Assembly (NCBI RefSeq): GCF_040784935.1
Contig: NZ_CP160680.1
Location: 4,817,802-4,881,801 of the forward strand
Direction: 5' to 3'
Length of the DNA stretch: 64,000 nt
DNA from: Lewinella sp. LCG006
Lineage (GTDB): Bacteria; Bacteroidota; Bacteroidia; Chitinophagales; Saprospiraceae
Numbering within the stretch: the first letter of the stretch is position 1; each line of letters begins with the position of its first letter. The notes beneath the pieces are model-generated. The model saw only the letters and a program-made list of their open reading frames with translations, was not told the DNA's origin and did no database searches. The position numbers were made by a program, and so were the translations under genes. This document shows positions 38,796 through 47,178 of the stretch, piece by piece.

Positions 38796-39156
38796 AATTT
38801 GAATATGGGTTTAAAAACAAAAATGCAATATAGAACTCCAGAATCAGTCAACGCGCTTGGCACAAGACCGTATGGAAGCTGTCTTTTAGTTTGAAATAAA
38901 TTCAAAAAAAAGTATCATCAATGATATTGCCTTTCAGCAAATTACTTTGATGGCAAATGTTTAAGGAAGAATATATTAGGGGAGAGGAAAGGAAAGTGAA
39001 AAATAATTTCTACTTCTTGTTTCCAATGATTAAGATAGCACTTCTTTTGGGATTTTTTCTAAACAATCTTTCTTCTGACTAAAAATGGGTATTAATACGG
39101 TGGTGTTTTCTTGGTAATTATTGCATCTTTAGCTGGTCACCGAAAACACCGTATTC
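38796..39156. other. Divergent intergenic region upstream of the CTQ operon and phosphoesterase
   Basis: 361 bases that should hold both divergent promoters. Apart from the inverted repeat at 39094-39155, I see only AT-rich sequence and a purine-rich stretch at about 38970-39000 (GGGGAGAGGAAAGG). No small gene is supported. Confidence 0.5.
39094..39155 (+). promoter_or_regulatory. Inverted repeat in the leader of the phosphoesterase gene
   Basis: AATACGGTGGTGTTTTC (39094-39110) is answered by GAAAACACCGTATT (39142-39155), with three unpaired bases in the left arm, 31 bases between, and the right arm abutting the ATG at 39157. An RNA hairpin here could hide the ribosome binding site, or the DNA could be an operator. 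Confidence 0.4.
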
Positions 39157-40833
39157 ATGAAACAACAAGCATCCCCTGAATTTCAAGGCCTGGACAGCTT
39201 CAAGCACGTCGTGGTGCTGATGTTGGAAAATCGATCTTTCGATAACTTGCTGGGCTTTCTTTACGAAGACCCGAAATTTGAAATTCCGCCAGGAAAAACG
39301 TTTGCGGGGTTGAACGAATCTGATCAGGAAAATCCGGTGCCACCCTACGCCGAGGGGTATACTGAAAATCCGGTTTTGAAGATCAAGGAAGCGTCGGATT
39401 TTTCCCAACCCTTTCCTGATCCGGGCGAGGTCTATCAGCATGTCAATACTCAGCTTTACAATACCATCTTGCCAAAGAGCAATCAAGGGATTGATCAAAC
39501 GGAGATGACGCCACCTTATAACCTTCCCGATCCATTGCCTCCGCTAGAAGATCGCATGAAGGGCTTCGTTACTGATTATATCAACACCTTGCAAGGACTT
39601 TGGCTCGAAAAAATTGGTTCGAAAAAAAGACTTAGCAAGAAGAATCGTGCCTGCCTCAATGAAAAATACGGGGCTTATGAAAATCCAAAACCTTGTCATT
39701 ATGAGGTGATTATGCAGTGCTTTAAGCCTAGGCAGATTCCTGTACTGACGACGCTGGCACGGGAGTTTGCAGTTTTTGATCATTGGTTTTGTTCTGTACC
39801 CAGCCAAACCTGGTGTAACCGGGCCTTCTGGCACGCTGGCACTTCGGGCGGTAAAGTGATCAATCCTACGGATGAAGCCAAACACCAGGGCTGGAAAGGC
39901 TTTAAAGCCTGGCGCAAAGCCGTCTGGCCAGCACCCACCCTGTTCGACCGGCTGGAAGCAGCGAATATCACTCACCATATCTATGCCGATCCACTGGTTT
40001 CCGTAACGCACCTGGTGCATGGTTTTTCGCACCATACCAACCTGGTTCCCAATTGGAACGACCTGGAGGAGTTTCGCAAAGATATCAACGGCGAAAGCAG
40101 CCGCCCCTTCGCACAATACTCTTTTATCGAGCCCAAATTTTTTGGCAAACACAATGATCAGCACCCTTCTTCGGTCAAAAGCGGTTGGGATGTCAATGAT
40201 GGTAAAACCGTAGAAGGAACTGTCCGCCTCGGTGAAGACCTGATCCGCAATGTCTACAATATCATCAAGGACAGCCCCCTCCGCGATGATACCCTCTTGA
40301 TCATCACCCACGATGAACATGGCGGCTGTTTTGACCACATTTATCCCGGCCCTACGGAGGCACCCCACTTTCCCGGCAAGGGAGAAAAAGATTTCGACTT
40401 CAAACGCCTCGGCATCCGGGTACCAATGGTGATGGTCGCCTCCTCGATTCCCAAGAACACGATTGTCAATGAAGTTTTTGACCATACTTCTTTTATTAAA
40501 ACCATGTGTAAGAAATGGCAATTAGAAGGGTTGCAGGCCAGGGATATGTCTCCCAATACCCATACGTTTGAACACATCTTTTCAAAAGAAAAGCGCAGTT
40601 GTTGGCCAGATTTGCCTCCGCCACCTACCGAAGCCATTCCCTGTACGGAGGAAGACTATCACAATCATCCGCTCAACGAGCTTCAGCGTTCCATGCTGAT
40701 GGTGGCCGTCAAAATTGCTAGAGAAAACAGTAAGGCTAGTAAGCAAAAAATACGCACGGTCAGGCTGGATAATATCAATACCGTCAAACAAGCTATAGAT
40801 TACCTGACGGAGATAAAGCCACATGTGCATTAG
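39157..40833 (+). CDS. Phospholipase C/acid phosphatase-like phosphoesterase
   Basis: A 558-residue phosphoesterase-family protein. The N-terminal HVVVLMLENRSFDNLLGFL (about 15-33) has the metal-binding Glu-Asn and Asp residues of the PF04185 family. AVFDHWFCSVPSQTWCNRAFWHAGTS is the conserved second motif and LLIITHDEHGGCFDHIYPGP the third, with the His/Asp/Glu metal ligands. Family members hydrolyse phospholipids or phosphomonoesters, often outside the cell. No signal peptide is visible, and the first residues (MKQQASPEFQGL) are hydrophilic, so export would need another route. It diverges from the CTQ oxidase operon; a functional link is unproven. Confidence 0.88.
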   Translation: MKQQASPEFQGLDSFKHVVVLMLENRSFDNLLGFLYEDPKFEIPPGKTFAGLNESDQENPVPPYAEGYTENPVLKIKEASDFSQPFPDPGEVYQHVNTQLYNTILPKSNQGIDQTEMTPPYNLPDPLPPLEDRMKGFVTDYINTLQGLWLEKIGSKKRLSKKNRACLNEKYGAYENPKPCHYEVIMQCFKPRQIPVLTTLAREFAVFDHWFCSVPSQTWCNRAFWHAGTSGGKVINPTDEAKHQGWKGFKAWRKAVWPAPTLFDRLEAANITHHIYADPLVSVTHLVHGFSHHTNLVPNWNDLEEFRKDINGESSRPFAQYSFIEPKFFGKHNDQHPSSVKSGWDVNDGKTVEGTVRLGEDLIRNVYNIIKDSPLRDDTLLIITHDEHGGCFDHIYPGPTEAPHFPGKGEKDFDFKRLGIRVPMVMVASSIPKNTIVNEVFDHTSFIKTMCKKWQLEGLQARDMSPNTHTFEHIFSKEKRSCWPDLPPPPTEAIPCTEEDYHNHPLNELQRSMLMVAVKIARENSKASKQKIRTVRLDNINTVKQAIDYLTEIKPHVH

Positions 40834-40878
40834 GGGCGATGCCCTCTACATGTAGGCTGTACAATCTGAGGGTGAATT

Positions 40879-40950
40879 AGGTTGCGCGTGGCTTTAGCCC
40901 GCTACGAGTTCTTTTCGTTCGACGGGTGCGGACTAATGCCCGCGCAACCT
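40879..40950. repeat. Long imperfect palindrome after the phosphoesterase gene
   Basis: AGGTTGCGCG (40879-40888) and CGCGCAACCT (40941-40950) are perfect outer arms. The inner sequence continues imperfectly (GGCTTTAGCCCGC against GCGGACTAATGCC) to the CGAGTTC/GTTCGACG loop with TTTTC at its tip. The fold spans about 72 bases and may terminate transcription from the left. Its size and GC-rich arms resemble REP-type palindromes; two RAYT genes lie 2-8 kb downstream. Confidence 0.6.
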
Positions 40951-41143
40951 GGCTTTGGGCAACTTTTACCGAGCAATTTAGCTTGTCAAAAAAGAGCTAA
41001 AATCCGTCACATAAAAATGCCCTCAGATTGAACAGCCTACTTCCACTTGTCCAACTACGGACATTGGCCCCTGCATATATTTTGCCATCTGAGGTTTTTG
41101 TGCTAGTATTGCTCTCTTTCAATACAACTAGCATTCCAACAAC

Positions 41144-41482
41144 ATGGAAAAGAAATATTTTGATCCTCAGGACCTACGCAAATTCGGTAAGATCACTGAG
41201 CTGCAAGAGGAGATGGGAACCAAATTCTTCGAGTATTACAATACCGTATTCAAGGGAGACACAGCACTGACGGAGCGCGAAAAATCCTTGATTGCGCTTG
41301 CCGTTGCCCATACCGTACAGTGTCCCTATTGTATTGATGCTTACACTTCAGCTTCTTTGGAAAAAGGTGCTGATGAAGAGCAAATGATGGAAGCCGTACA
41401 CGTAGCTGCCGCAATCAAGAGCGGTGCCGCATTGGTATTTGGTGTGCAGATGATGAACCACGCTGAACGATTGTCCATGTAA
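41144..41482 (+). CDS. AhpD-like protein associated with arsenosugar synthesis
   Basis: A 112-residue carboxymuconolactone decarboxylase/AhpD-fold protein. The peroxidase-like active motif is VQCPYCIDAYTSAS (CPYC, about 63-66, then His/Tyr), preceded by LTEREKSLIALAVAHT. The neighbour 62 bp downstream is arsS, and this pairing is the recurring context of the CMD-domain protein described with arsenosugar operons. Probably a redox partner of the arsenic pathway; its exact reaction is not known to me. Shorter than full AhpD. Confidence 0.85.
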   Translation: MEKKYFDPQDLRKFGKITELQEEMGTKFFEYYNTVFKGDTALTEREKSLIALAVAHTVQCPYCIDAYTSASLEKGADEEQMMEAVHVAAAIKSGAALVFGVQMMNHAERLSM

Positions 41483-41544
41483 TTTTGTTTGTGGACTTAT
41501 CTTCTTCCTTCGGGCAAATGTAAACTTTCCCTAAAAAGCAACAG

Positions 41545-42615
41545 ATGGCTATTAAGCAAAAAAGCAAATCCCTCAAAGCAAGGGGGAATAACCTTTCGGA
41601 TACTTTTGTACAATTGAATGTACTGAATGGAAAGGATATTGTGGATTCAAAATTTCCGGGTTTTGGTGATAAGATCGCCGAAATCGGGCACCGTCCACTA
41701 AAGACCAATCCCGTTGAGATTTTCCAATTGAATATTGGTAAATTATGCAACCAAACTTGCGCTCACTGCCACGTGGATGCTGGCCCCGACCGCAAGGAAG
41801 AGAATATGGATCGCGCTACGCTGGAGCGTTGCCTACAAATTATTGCTTCCGTACCTTCCATCAAAACGGTCGACATTACCGGCGGTGCTCCGGAGATGAA
41901 CCCCCACTTTCGGTGGTTTGTTGAGGAAGTAACGGCTCTGGGCAAGCAAGTAATTGATCGTTGCAATCTCACCATTCTGTGTGCCAATCCTAAGTACCAC
42001 GATCTTCCCGAATTTTTCGCAAAGCATAAAGTACAAGTCGTTTCCTCATTACCGTATTTCTCTAAGAAGCGGACGGATAGTCAGCGGGGAGATGGCGTTT
42101 TTGAAGATTCTATCAAAGCCCTGCAGATGCTCAATGCAGTAGGGTATGGCAAGGAAGGCACAGGCTTGGAACTACACCTCGTCTACAACCCAAGTGGTGC
42201 TTTTTTACCAGGTGGACAAGAGACCCTCCAGGCAGAGTTTAAGCGGCAACTGAAGCGTAAGTTTGATATTGATTTCAATATGCTTTTTGCCATTACCAAC
42301 TTGCCTATTGCTCGTTTTCTCGACTACCTGTTGGAGAGTGGCAACTACGAAGAATACATGCACAAATTGGTAGAAGCTTATAATCCTGGTACGGTAGAAG
42401 GCCTCATGTGCAGGAATACCCTGTCCATCAGCTGGGATGGCTTCATCTATGATTGTGATTTCAACCAGATGCTGGACTTGAAAGTCGCAAGCACCAGCCA
42501 GCACATCGATGATTTTGACCTGGATGCGCTCAAAAACCGCAATGTGGTTGTCAACCAGCATTGCTATGGCTGTACCGCTGGCGCGGGATCAAGCTGTGGT
42601 GGAGAGATTGCGTAA
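41545..42615 (+). CDS. arsS: Radical SAM enzyme of arsenosugar biosynthesis
   Basis: A 356-residue radical SAM protein. The cluster motif CNQTCAHC lies at about residues 70-77 in IGKLCNQTCAHCHVDAGP. The SPASM-like Cys-rich end has CDFNQMLD, then HCYGCTAGAGSSCGG, which is the ArsS signature. Family knowledge: ArsS makes the 5'-deoxy-5'-dimethylarsinoyl-adenosine intermediate of arsenosugars from dimethylarsinic species made by ArsM. An arsM gene is not in this window; it may be elsewhere. It forms an operon with the AhpD-like gene, 62 bp apart, and ends just before a hairpin. Confidence 0.9.
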   Translation: MAIKQKSKSLKARGNNLSDTFVQLNVLNGKDIVDSKFPGFGDKIAEIGHRPLKTNPVEIFQLNIGKLCNQTCAHCHVDAGPDRKEENMDRATLERCLQIIASVPSIKTVDITGGAPEMNPHFRWFVEEVTALGKQVIDRCNLTILCANPKYHDLPEFFAKHKVQVVSSLPYFSKKRTDSQRGDGVFEDSIKALQMLNAVGYGKEGTGLELHLVYNPSGAFLPGGQETLQAEFKRQLKRKFDIDFNMLFAITNLPIARFLDYLLESGNYEEYMHKLVEAYNPGTVEGLMCRNTLSISWDGFIYDCDFNQMLDLKVASTSQHIDDFDLDALKNRNVVVNQHCYGCTAGAGSSCGGEIA

Positions 42616-42625
42616 GGCTTCCTTC

Positions 42626-42668
42626 ACGCCGTTGCTCCGTTAAACCCGATCCGACGGAGCAACGGCGT
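42626..42668. terminator. Perfect 15-bp hairpin between arsS and RAYT, likely bidirectional terminator
   Basis: ACGCCGTTGCTCCGT (42626-42640) pairs perfectly with ACGGAGCAACGGCGT (42654-42668) around a 13-base loop (TAAACCCGATCCG). It lies 10 bp after the arsS stop and touches the RAYT stop codon (42669). No long T tract is present, so it may instead be a structured end recognised by the transposase. Confidence 0.6.
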
Positions 42669-43103
42669 TTAATCCTTGTACACGGCTGCTTGGAATTGAT
42701 AATCCTGCCATTCCAAATCAAAAGATGTAGCGCGATGATGTTCTTCTTGGCGCTCAATATAGCGTCTGGTGTTAGGTACCCGATCTGGGCTCACCGAAAA
42801 CGCTGCATAACCATCCTGCCAATTAAAGTACAATTCTGAAAGATTATTATCGCGTATCCAAGTGTGGGAAATGCCTTTGAAGTTTTTCACAACAGTCGAT
42901 ATACTGAATTTTGGATGCAGCCCAACAAGAAGATGAACATGGTCTTCTATCCCATTGACAAAATCCAGGTGATAGCCTTTGTCTTTGGCAATTTCACGAA
43001 ACTTGTCGTAGAGTTTGTATTTAAGCGAGGGAACGATAAGTGGTTGCCGGTTTTTTGTTGCCCAAACGAGGTGTATCCATACCGCGTGGTAAGATTGTGC
43101 CAT
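42669..43103 (-). CDS. REP-associated tyrosine (Y1) transposase
   Basis: A 144-residue HUH-type endonuclease of the TnpA_REP/IS200-like group. The metal-binding HxH is in IEDHVHLLVGL (about 57) and the nucleophile Tyr in PNTRRYIERQEEHH (about 118). YHAVWIHLVWATKNR is the N-terminal hallmark. Family knowledge: RAYTs are usually single-copy, not clearly mobile, and are thought to spread REP palindromes. An array of six palindromes lies immediately upstream (43211-43516) and a perfect hairpin abuts its stop codon. The open frame is intact. Confidence 0.93.
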   Translation of the reverse strand: MAQSYHAVWIHLVWATKNRQPLIVPSLKYKLYDKFREIAKDKGYHLDFVNGIEDHVHLLVGLHPKFSISTVVKNFKGISHTWIRDNNLSELYFNWQDGYAAFSVSPDRVPNTRRYIERQEEHHRATSFDLEWQDYQFQAAVYKD

Positions 43104-43210
43104 TATAAAATCATTTTTCTCCGGTTTATCACGGAGGGTCAGAGAGATTAATACCAGGCTAAATTATGGCTTTATCATCTTAGATGCAAATTTCTGAGCT
43201 TATGCTTCCA
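43104..43210. other. Short gap between RAYT gene and palindrome array
   Basis: About 107 bases; the RAYT promoter should lie here. I see no other structure. Confidence 0.4.
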
Positions 43211-43516
43211 GCTCTCTAGCGTCGGGTTTCAAACCTGACGCTTTGATTGCTCCCCGAGGCCGGGTATGAAACCCGACCTTACGGAGTTAAGAGCATCCCT
43301 TCATTCCAAGAGCCGGGTATGAAACCCGGCTTTACGGAGCGGTTACGTAGCTCCATCGCTATTGCGTTGGGGTAGCTTTCTGCTCCCAAGCGTCGGGTTT
43401 TATACCCGACTACATTGGGATGGCTTCTTCCTTCTTCCCGCTCTCTAGCGTCGGGGTTTCAAACCTGACGCTTTGATTGCTCCCCGAGGCCGGGTATGAA
43501 ACCCGACCTTACGGAG
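43211..43516. repeat. Array of six REP-like palindromes
   Basis: Six GTCGGGTTT/AAACCCGAC-type hairpins: 43218-43242 (GCGTCGGGTTT...CTGACGC), 43258-43278, 43311-43331 (perfect AGCCGGGT/ACCCGGCT), 43392-43410 (perfect GTCGGGT/ACCCGAC), 43447-43472 and 43488-43508. The unit 43211-43286 is duplicated as 43440-43516 with only one inserted base in about 76. The array ends exactly at the stop codon of the dioxygenase gene (43509-43511), whose last codons belong to the repeat. Adjacent to a RAYT gene, as in other REP systems. Confidence 0.9.
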
Positions 43517-44156
43517 CGTACCCCGGCACGTTCAGCCCTAATACAATATCCCGCTCTCCGTTCCACAGTAAGCCTTCTTTAGTTAGCTGTAAAATCCCGG
43601 AACCACCACGGTTTTTCAGCCTTTCCCGGCGAGATGGCGTGAGTAAAGGATCATCGTCAAAGACAAACTCATCAATGTAATATTCATTGGTTTGGGGGGG
43701 CTTCACCGTAAGGTGAATGTGCTCTACTTCCTGGCCACCAGGATAGGGAGCTGGCCGGAAAGTATAAAAAGTATAACGCCCTGCCTCATCTGTTTTTGCC
43801 CAGCCCCGATAGCGACCATGGCGGCGGCTCCAGATGCTGCTGTTGGTGCCCCCGCTGTACAAGCCTTCTCGATCTGTATGGTAAATGTAAAGAATGGTGC
43901 CAGCTGCGGGAGTTATGCCATCTGGTTCGAAAACGGTTCCCGTAAGGACTATTTTAGGTTCATTCTCTTGAAACCCAGGCAGGGTGTCGATGGCAGAAAG
44001 TTCACGATCACCATATTCAAAAAGTGCTTCACAGCCTTCGCAGGGCCCGCCAACAGTCGATGGACTTGCACTGCTTTCTTCGGCAGCGGGTGGTTGTGCA
44101 TGGCAAGATGTCAAGACGAACAGTAAAAGTAGGGAGGATGCTAGGAGTTGGGACAT
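43509..44156 (-). CDS. Intradiol ring-cleavage dioxygenase-like lipoprotein
   Basis: A 215-residue protein with a lipobox (VLTSC at about 14-18), so probably anchored in the outer membrane or periplasm. The core matches protocatechuate/catechol 3,4-dioxygenases: YIYHTDREGLYS, GRYRGWAKTDEAGRYTF, then PYPGGQEVEHIHLTVK, with Tyr, Tyr, His and His as iron ligands. The C-terminal GYAP and the stop lie in a REP-like repeat, so the tail was probably replaced by insertion of the array. Extracellular versions are common in Bacteroidota, with unknown aromatic substrate. Confidence 0.87.
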   Translation of the reverse strand: MSQLLASSLLLLFVLTSCHAQPPAAEESSASPSTVGGPCEGCEALFEYGDRELSAIDTLPGFQENEPKIVLTGTVFEPDGITPAAGTILYIYHTDREGLYSGGTNSSIWSRRHGRYRGWAKTDEAGRYTFYTFRPAPYPGGQEVEHIHLTVKPPQTNEYYIDEFVFDDDPLLTPSRRERLKNRGGSGILQLTKEGLLWNGERDIVLGLNVPGYAP

Positions 44157-44192
44157 GGATAGATAGATTGGTACGGTTCTTTCACCGGTAAG

Positions 44193-44210
44193 TTCGGGTT
44201 TTTAACCCAA
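44193..44210. repeat. REP-like palindrome before the dioxygenase gene
   Basis: TTCGGGTT (44193-44200) and TAACCCAA (44203-44210) form a stem with a TT loop, the same GGGTT core as the array at 43211-43516. The dioxygenase gene is thus flanked by palindromes of this type. Confidence 0.5.
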
Positions 44211-44215
44211 TCTTG

Positions 44216-45703
44216 CTACTTTTCACCCTCAACCTTCAAGCACTTACAAGGAGATATTTCGTGCGAAGAACTAAAACGATAAGCACCATCCATATACAGC
44301 CAGGGATCCATTTCGCACACAACAACGGAGGTGCCTGATGGAAAATTGGAGGCCGATACTGCTCCCGGATGAACACGTGCTGGGGGCGTTTCAAGATAAA
44401 CAATGTCTACATCAATACCCCGCCGCTGCGCCAAACAAGCAGCGAAAATAGCCGAAGGATTGTAGGAGGGAAGGAGCAAAGTGTACTCCGCCAAATCGTC
44501 TAAGGCTGGAAGGTAAGCGCCGTAAACGGTGGTCGAAGAATATTCCGGGCCGTGCTGGGTTTGTGCTACGTGTTGGGCCATGTTGAAGTAGGGCCAGGTA
44601 AAAAATAGTAACAAACCTGCTAGCGCTATCCAATTGGCATAAGGTGTACGTTTTTTTACCGAAATCCAGTCCAGTAGCTCCTGGAACCCCAGCCCGAGTA
44701 GCAAACAATAAAACGGAATTTGAGGCATCGCATACCATAATATCTTTGTTGAAGCGAGGGTAAGAATTAGTAGATGGATAGTGATTAACACGATCAGATA
44801 ACGAAGCAAAGGTCGAACAGCAGCACTACGCCAATAGAGCAATGGTACAACGATGAGGCATAGCCACCAAGGCTGTTTGGTGGGCTCAAAAAACAGTTGC
44901 CGTAAGTAAAAGGAAGGGCTTCCTTGATGTCCTTCCAGGGGCTGGCTAAACCGCCCACCCAGTTCGTTCTCCCACAGGAGCTGAATAAACCCAGGGTCGT
45001 AGATTTCTCGCAGCAGATAATAGCCGACGAGGCTAGCCATGGGCAATAATACCGCAGTATAAACCCGCCAGTTGGTCAAGGCAGAACGATAAGCTGGCAC
45101 AAACAAACAGAGCAGAAAAATACCGGGCAAGAAAAATAATGCCGCCACACCCTTGGTCCAAAGTGCCAGCGTCAAAGCGGCAGCGGAAAAGAGCAACGCA
45201 CGTTTATTGTTTTCTTGAAGAAAAAGATAAAGGTAGAGCACTCCTACCGTTAACCACAATACCAACAGCGCATCAAAGTCCCCTGATCGGGCAGCATGAC
45301 CATTCATGTAGAAGGGAACCGTGACAAGGCACAAGGCTGCTACAAGCCCCGCCCAACCCTTTTTTAAATGTCTGGCGGAAAAGTAAACCAAAAAGAGGCA
45401 GGTTGCCAGGGCCGCAAGAGCAGCTGGCAAGCGAACGGCCAGTACGGTAGGGCCGAATGCCTTCATAGCCAGGGCTTGCGCCCAAATGAGCACCGGTGGT
45501 TTGGTGCCCCAGTGGTCAGGTTCTCCAAGAAACGATGGTGCCAAGAGGTGGCTTTCTCCCGCCCACATTTCCAGTGCATTGACTGCCCGTCGGCCTTCGT
45601 CCCAGAGGCGTAGAGGTAGCGCATCCAGACAGTAAAATAAGAGGTAGCCACAGGCTAGTGCAGTAAAAAGTAATAAAAGAGATAATCGGGGCTGAGGTAC
45701 CAT
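44216..45703 (-). CDS. GT39-like membrane glycosyltransferase (ArnT/PMT type)
   Basis: A 495-residue integral membrane protein with about 11 hydrophobic helices. The first lumenal loop has LRLWDEGRRAVNALEMW, the Asp-Glu of the catalytic region in ArnT and dolichyl-phosphate mannosyltransferase-like enzymes. It is followed by GTKPPVLIWAQAL, another family segment. The C-terminus is a soluble periplasmic domain. Family knowledge: uses a polyprenyl-phosphate sugar to modify lipid A, proteins or glycans. It lies 21 bp after the esterase gene in the same direction, so they may be co-transcribed. Confidence 0.85.
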   Translation of the reverse strand: MVPQPRLSLLLLFTALACGYLLFYCLDALPLRLWDEGRRAVNALEMWAGESHLLAPSFLGEPDHWGTKPPVLIWAQALAMKAFGPTVLAVRLPAALAALATCLFLVYFSARHLKKGWAGLVAALCLVTVPFYMNGHAARSGDFDALLVLWLTVGVLYLYLFLQENNKRALLFSAAALTLALWTKGVAALFFLPGIFLLCLFVPAYRSALTNWRVYTAVLLPMASLVGYYLLREIYDPGFIQLLWENELGGRFSQPLEGHQGSPSFYLRQLFFEPTKQPWWLCLIVVPLLYWRSAAVRPLLRYLIVLITIHLLILTLASTKILWYAMPQIPFYCLLLGLGFQELLDWISVKKRTPYANWIALAGLLLFFTWPYFNMAQHVAQTQHGPEYSSTTVYGAYLPALDDLAEYTLLLPSYNPSAIFAACLAQRRGIDVDIVYLETPPARVHPGAVSASNFPSGTSVVVCEMDPWLYMDGAYRFSSSHEISPCKCLKVEGEK

Positions 45704-45724
45704 TCAACAAAGGTAATGCTTATA

Positions 45725-47167
45725 TTAATCTTCAGTAGTGACGATTAATTTTCGAGAGAATCGATGGTTTCCTATTTCGAAAAATAATTGATATAAACCA
45801 GGCTGAAAATCTCTTAGGTCCAAGGTAATGGCCTTACAGTTTTGCTTTGTTTGCCGATGGTGGATTTGGCCCAAAACGTTGGTCACCACTAAAGTGACGG
45901 AAGGTTGTGCTTCTTTGAATGCTATGGTTGTAATATGACGTGCCGGATTTGGATAAATACTCACCCAATCTGATAGGTCTTCCATGGTAGTGGTTGCAGC
46001 TACCGTACAGGCGGCAATGTATTCCGCAAAGTAAGCTGCCATATTGCTTGTCCTCAGCCAATAGTTATCCATGGCGTGGCAACTCATCGAGGGGTTGCTC
46101 GCTTGTTGCAGGCAATTCCAATTATTAGTGGTGTTGTCAAATAAATATTCGGGCGTAGCTATACCGTTCACCTCCATGGTGTCAATCATTTGCTTGATTC
46201 CCAACGAACCGTAGACTATCGGGCGATTCACAATATAACCACAGTTGGTCGGGAACCCCAACAGGCAATCGACATACCCGGCAAGTAGCCTGGAGCTACG
46301 GTAAGGGACAATCAAGTCACAAGGTTGGTGATACAGGTACAATGCCGGAGGAGGAGCAGCGGCATTGGTCATGAAAATATTATTGAAGACACCACCGTAA
46401 AAGTTGCCTACTGCACGAAGATGGTAGGGCTCACTCAGGGGTAAATTTAATGTTCCTTCGTAGTTGCCCAGGCCCGGACGAGCAAGGTCCATTGCTGCAA
46501 TATTGTTAGCTAAATTGAGGGTTTGAATACAGGGGCTTTCGTACAGTTGATTGGGTGTTGGGGCCGCTGGGTATTCGGCTACTAAATCTGTCAATACTTC
46601 TGCATCCTGGTCCAGGAAGCCCACGCCCATAGCAATAAACCCGCCAGCGCTTTCCCCTACGATAAAAACGTTATTGGGATCAATCTGGTAGTCTTCCGAA
46701 TGGTTGATGAGGTAGCGCACTGCTCCATGCACATCCTGTATACCTCGGTAATAGGCGCGGTACCACTCGCTGCTGTCTGTCATGTTGTAACAATTCCACT
46801 GGGGGACATTACAGTTGATGTATTGATTGGTATGGATTTGTCCCAAGCGATAACTTACGGCTGCTGTGGTATAGCCGCGTTTGGCAAAATCTTCGCGGAT
46901 GCGGAGAGAATAACCTTCAGCCTTGTCGCCAGCAATCCAGGCCCCTCCGTGAACCATCACCAACAAAGGTCTGCCACAGGCTGACACTGTATCATCAGTA
47001 GGGTAGGAGAGGTCTAGAAAAAGAGAATCTGTAGCTCCCGCAAAGCCATGGGCCGTGCCGTAGAACAGATTGTTTTCTGTCTGGATGGTATAGGTCGTAT
47101 CTACCCATTGTTGGCTAAATGCCAAGCCTGATAGAAAGAGAAAAAGTAAAGGGAATAAGGCTTTCAT
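45725..47167 (-). CDS. Secreted alpha/beta-hydrolase (carboxylesterase/lipase type) with T9SS domain
   Basis: A 480-residue exported enzyme. Signal peptide ends GLAFSQQ. LLVMVHGGAWIAGDK is the oxyanion-hole HGG motif, and FIVGESAGGFIAMG holds the nucleophilic Ser (GESAGG, about 178), typical of the hormone-sensitive-lipase/BD-FAE class. The C-terminus is a T9SS type A domain (WVSIYPNPARHITTI, VTNVLGQIH, FQPGLYQLFF). Probably an extracellular esterase. It sits 11 bp after the lipoprotein gene and 21 bp before the GT39 gene, suggesting a three-gene operon. Confidence 0.92.
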   Translation of the reverse strand: MKALFPLLFLFLSGLAFSQQWVDTTYTIQTENNLFYGTAHGFAGATDSLFLDLSYPTDDTVSACGRPLLVMVHGGAWIAGDKAEGYSLRIREDFAKRGYTTAAVSYRLGQIHTNQYINCNVPQWNCYNMTDSSEWYRAYYRGIQDVHGAVRYLINHSEDYQIDPNNVFIVGESAGGFIAMGVGFLDQDAEVLTDLVAEYPAAPTPNQLYESPCIQTLNLANNIAAMDLARPGLGNYEGTLNLPLSEPYHLRAVGNFYGGVFNNIFMTNAAAPPPALYLYHQPCDLIVPYRSSRLLAGYVDCLLGFPTNCGYIVNRPIVYGSLGIKQMIDTMEVNGIATPEYLFDNTTNNWNCLQQASNPSMSCHAMDNYWLRTSNMAAYFAEYIAACTVAATTTMEDLSDWVSIYPNPARHITTIAFKEAQPSVTLVVTNVLGQIHHRQTKQNCKAITLDLRDFQPGLYQLFFEIGNHRFSRKLIVTTED

Positions 47168-47178
47168 AGGCGTGGAAT

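Noticed and set aside
39544-40521. Minus-strand open frame (325 codons) opposite the phosphoesterase
   Set aside because: The phosphoesterase motifs on the plus strand are clear; the antisense frame has no domain.
43211-43516. CRISPR array
   Set aside because: Palindromic units of uneven spacing with no constant spacer length and no cas genes; REP-like palindromes explain them.
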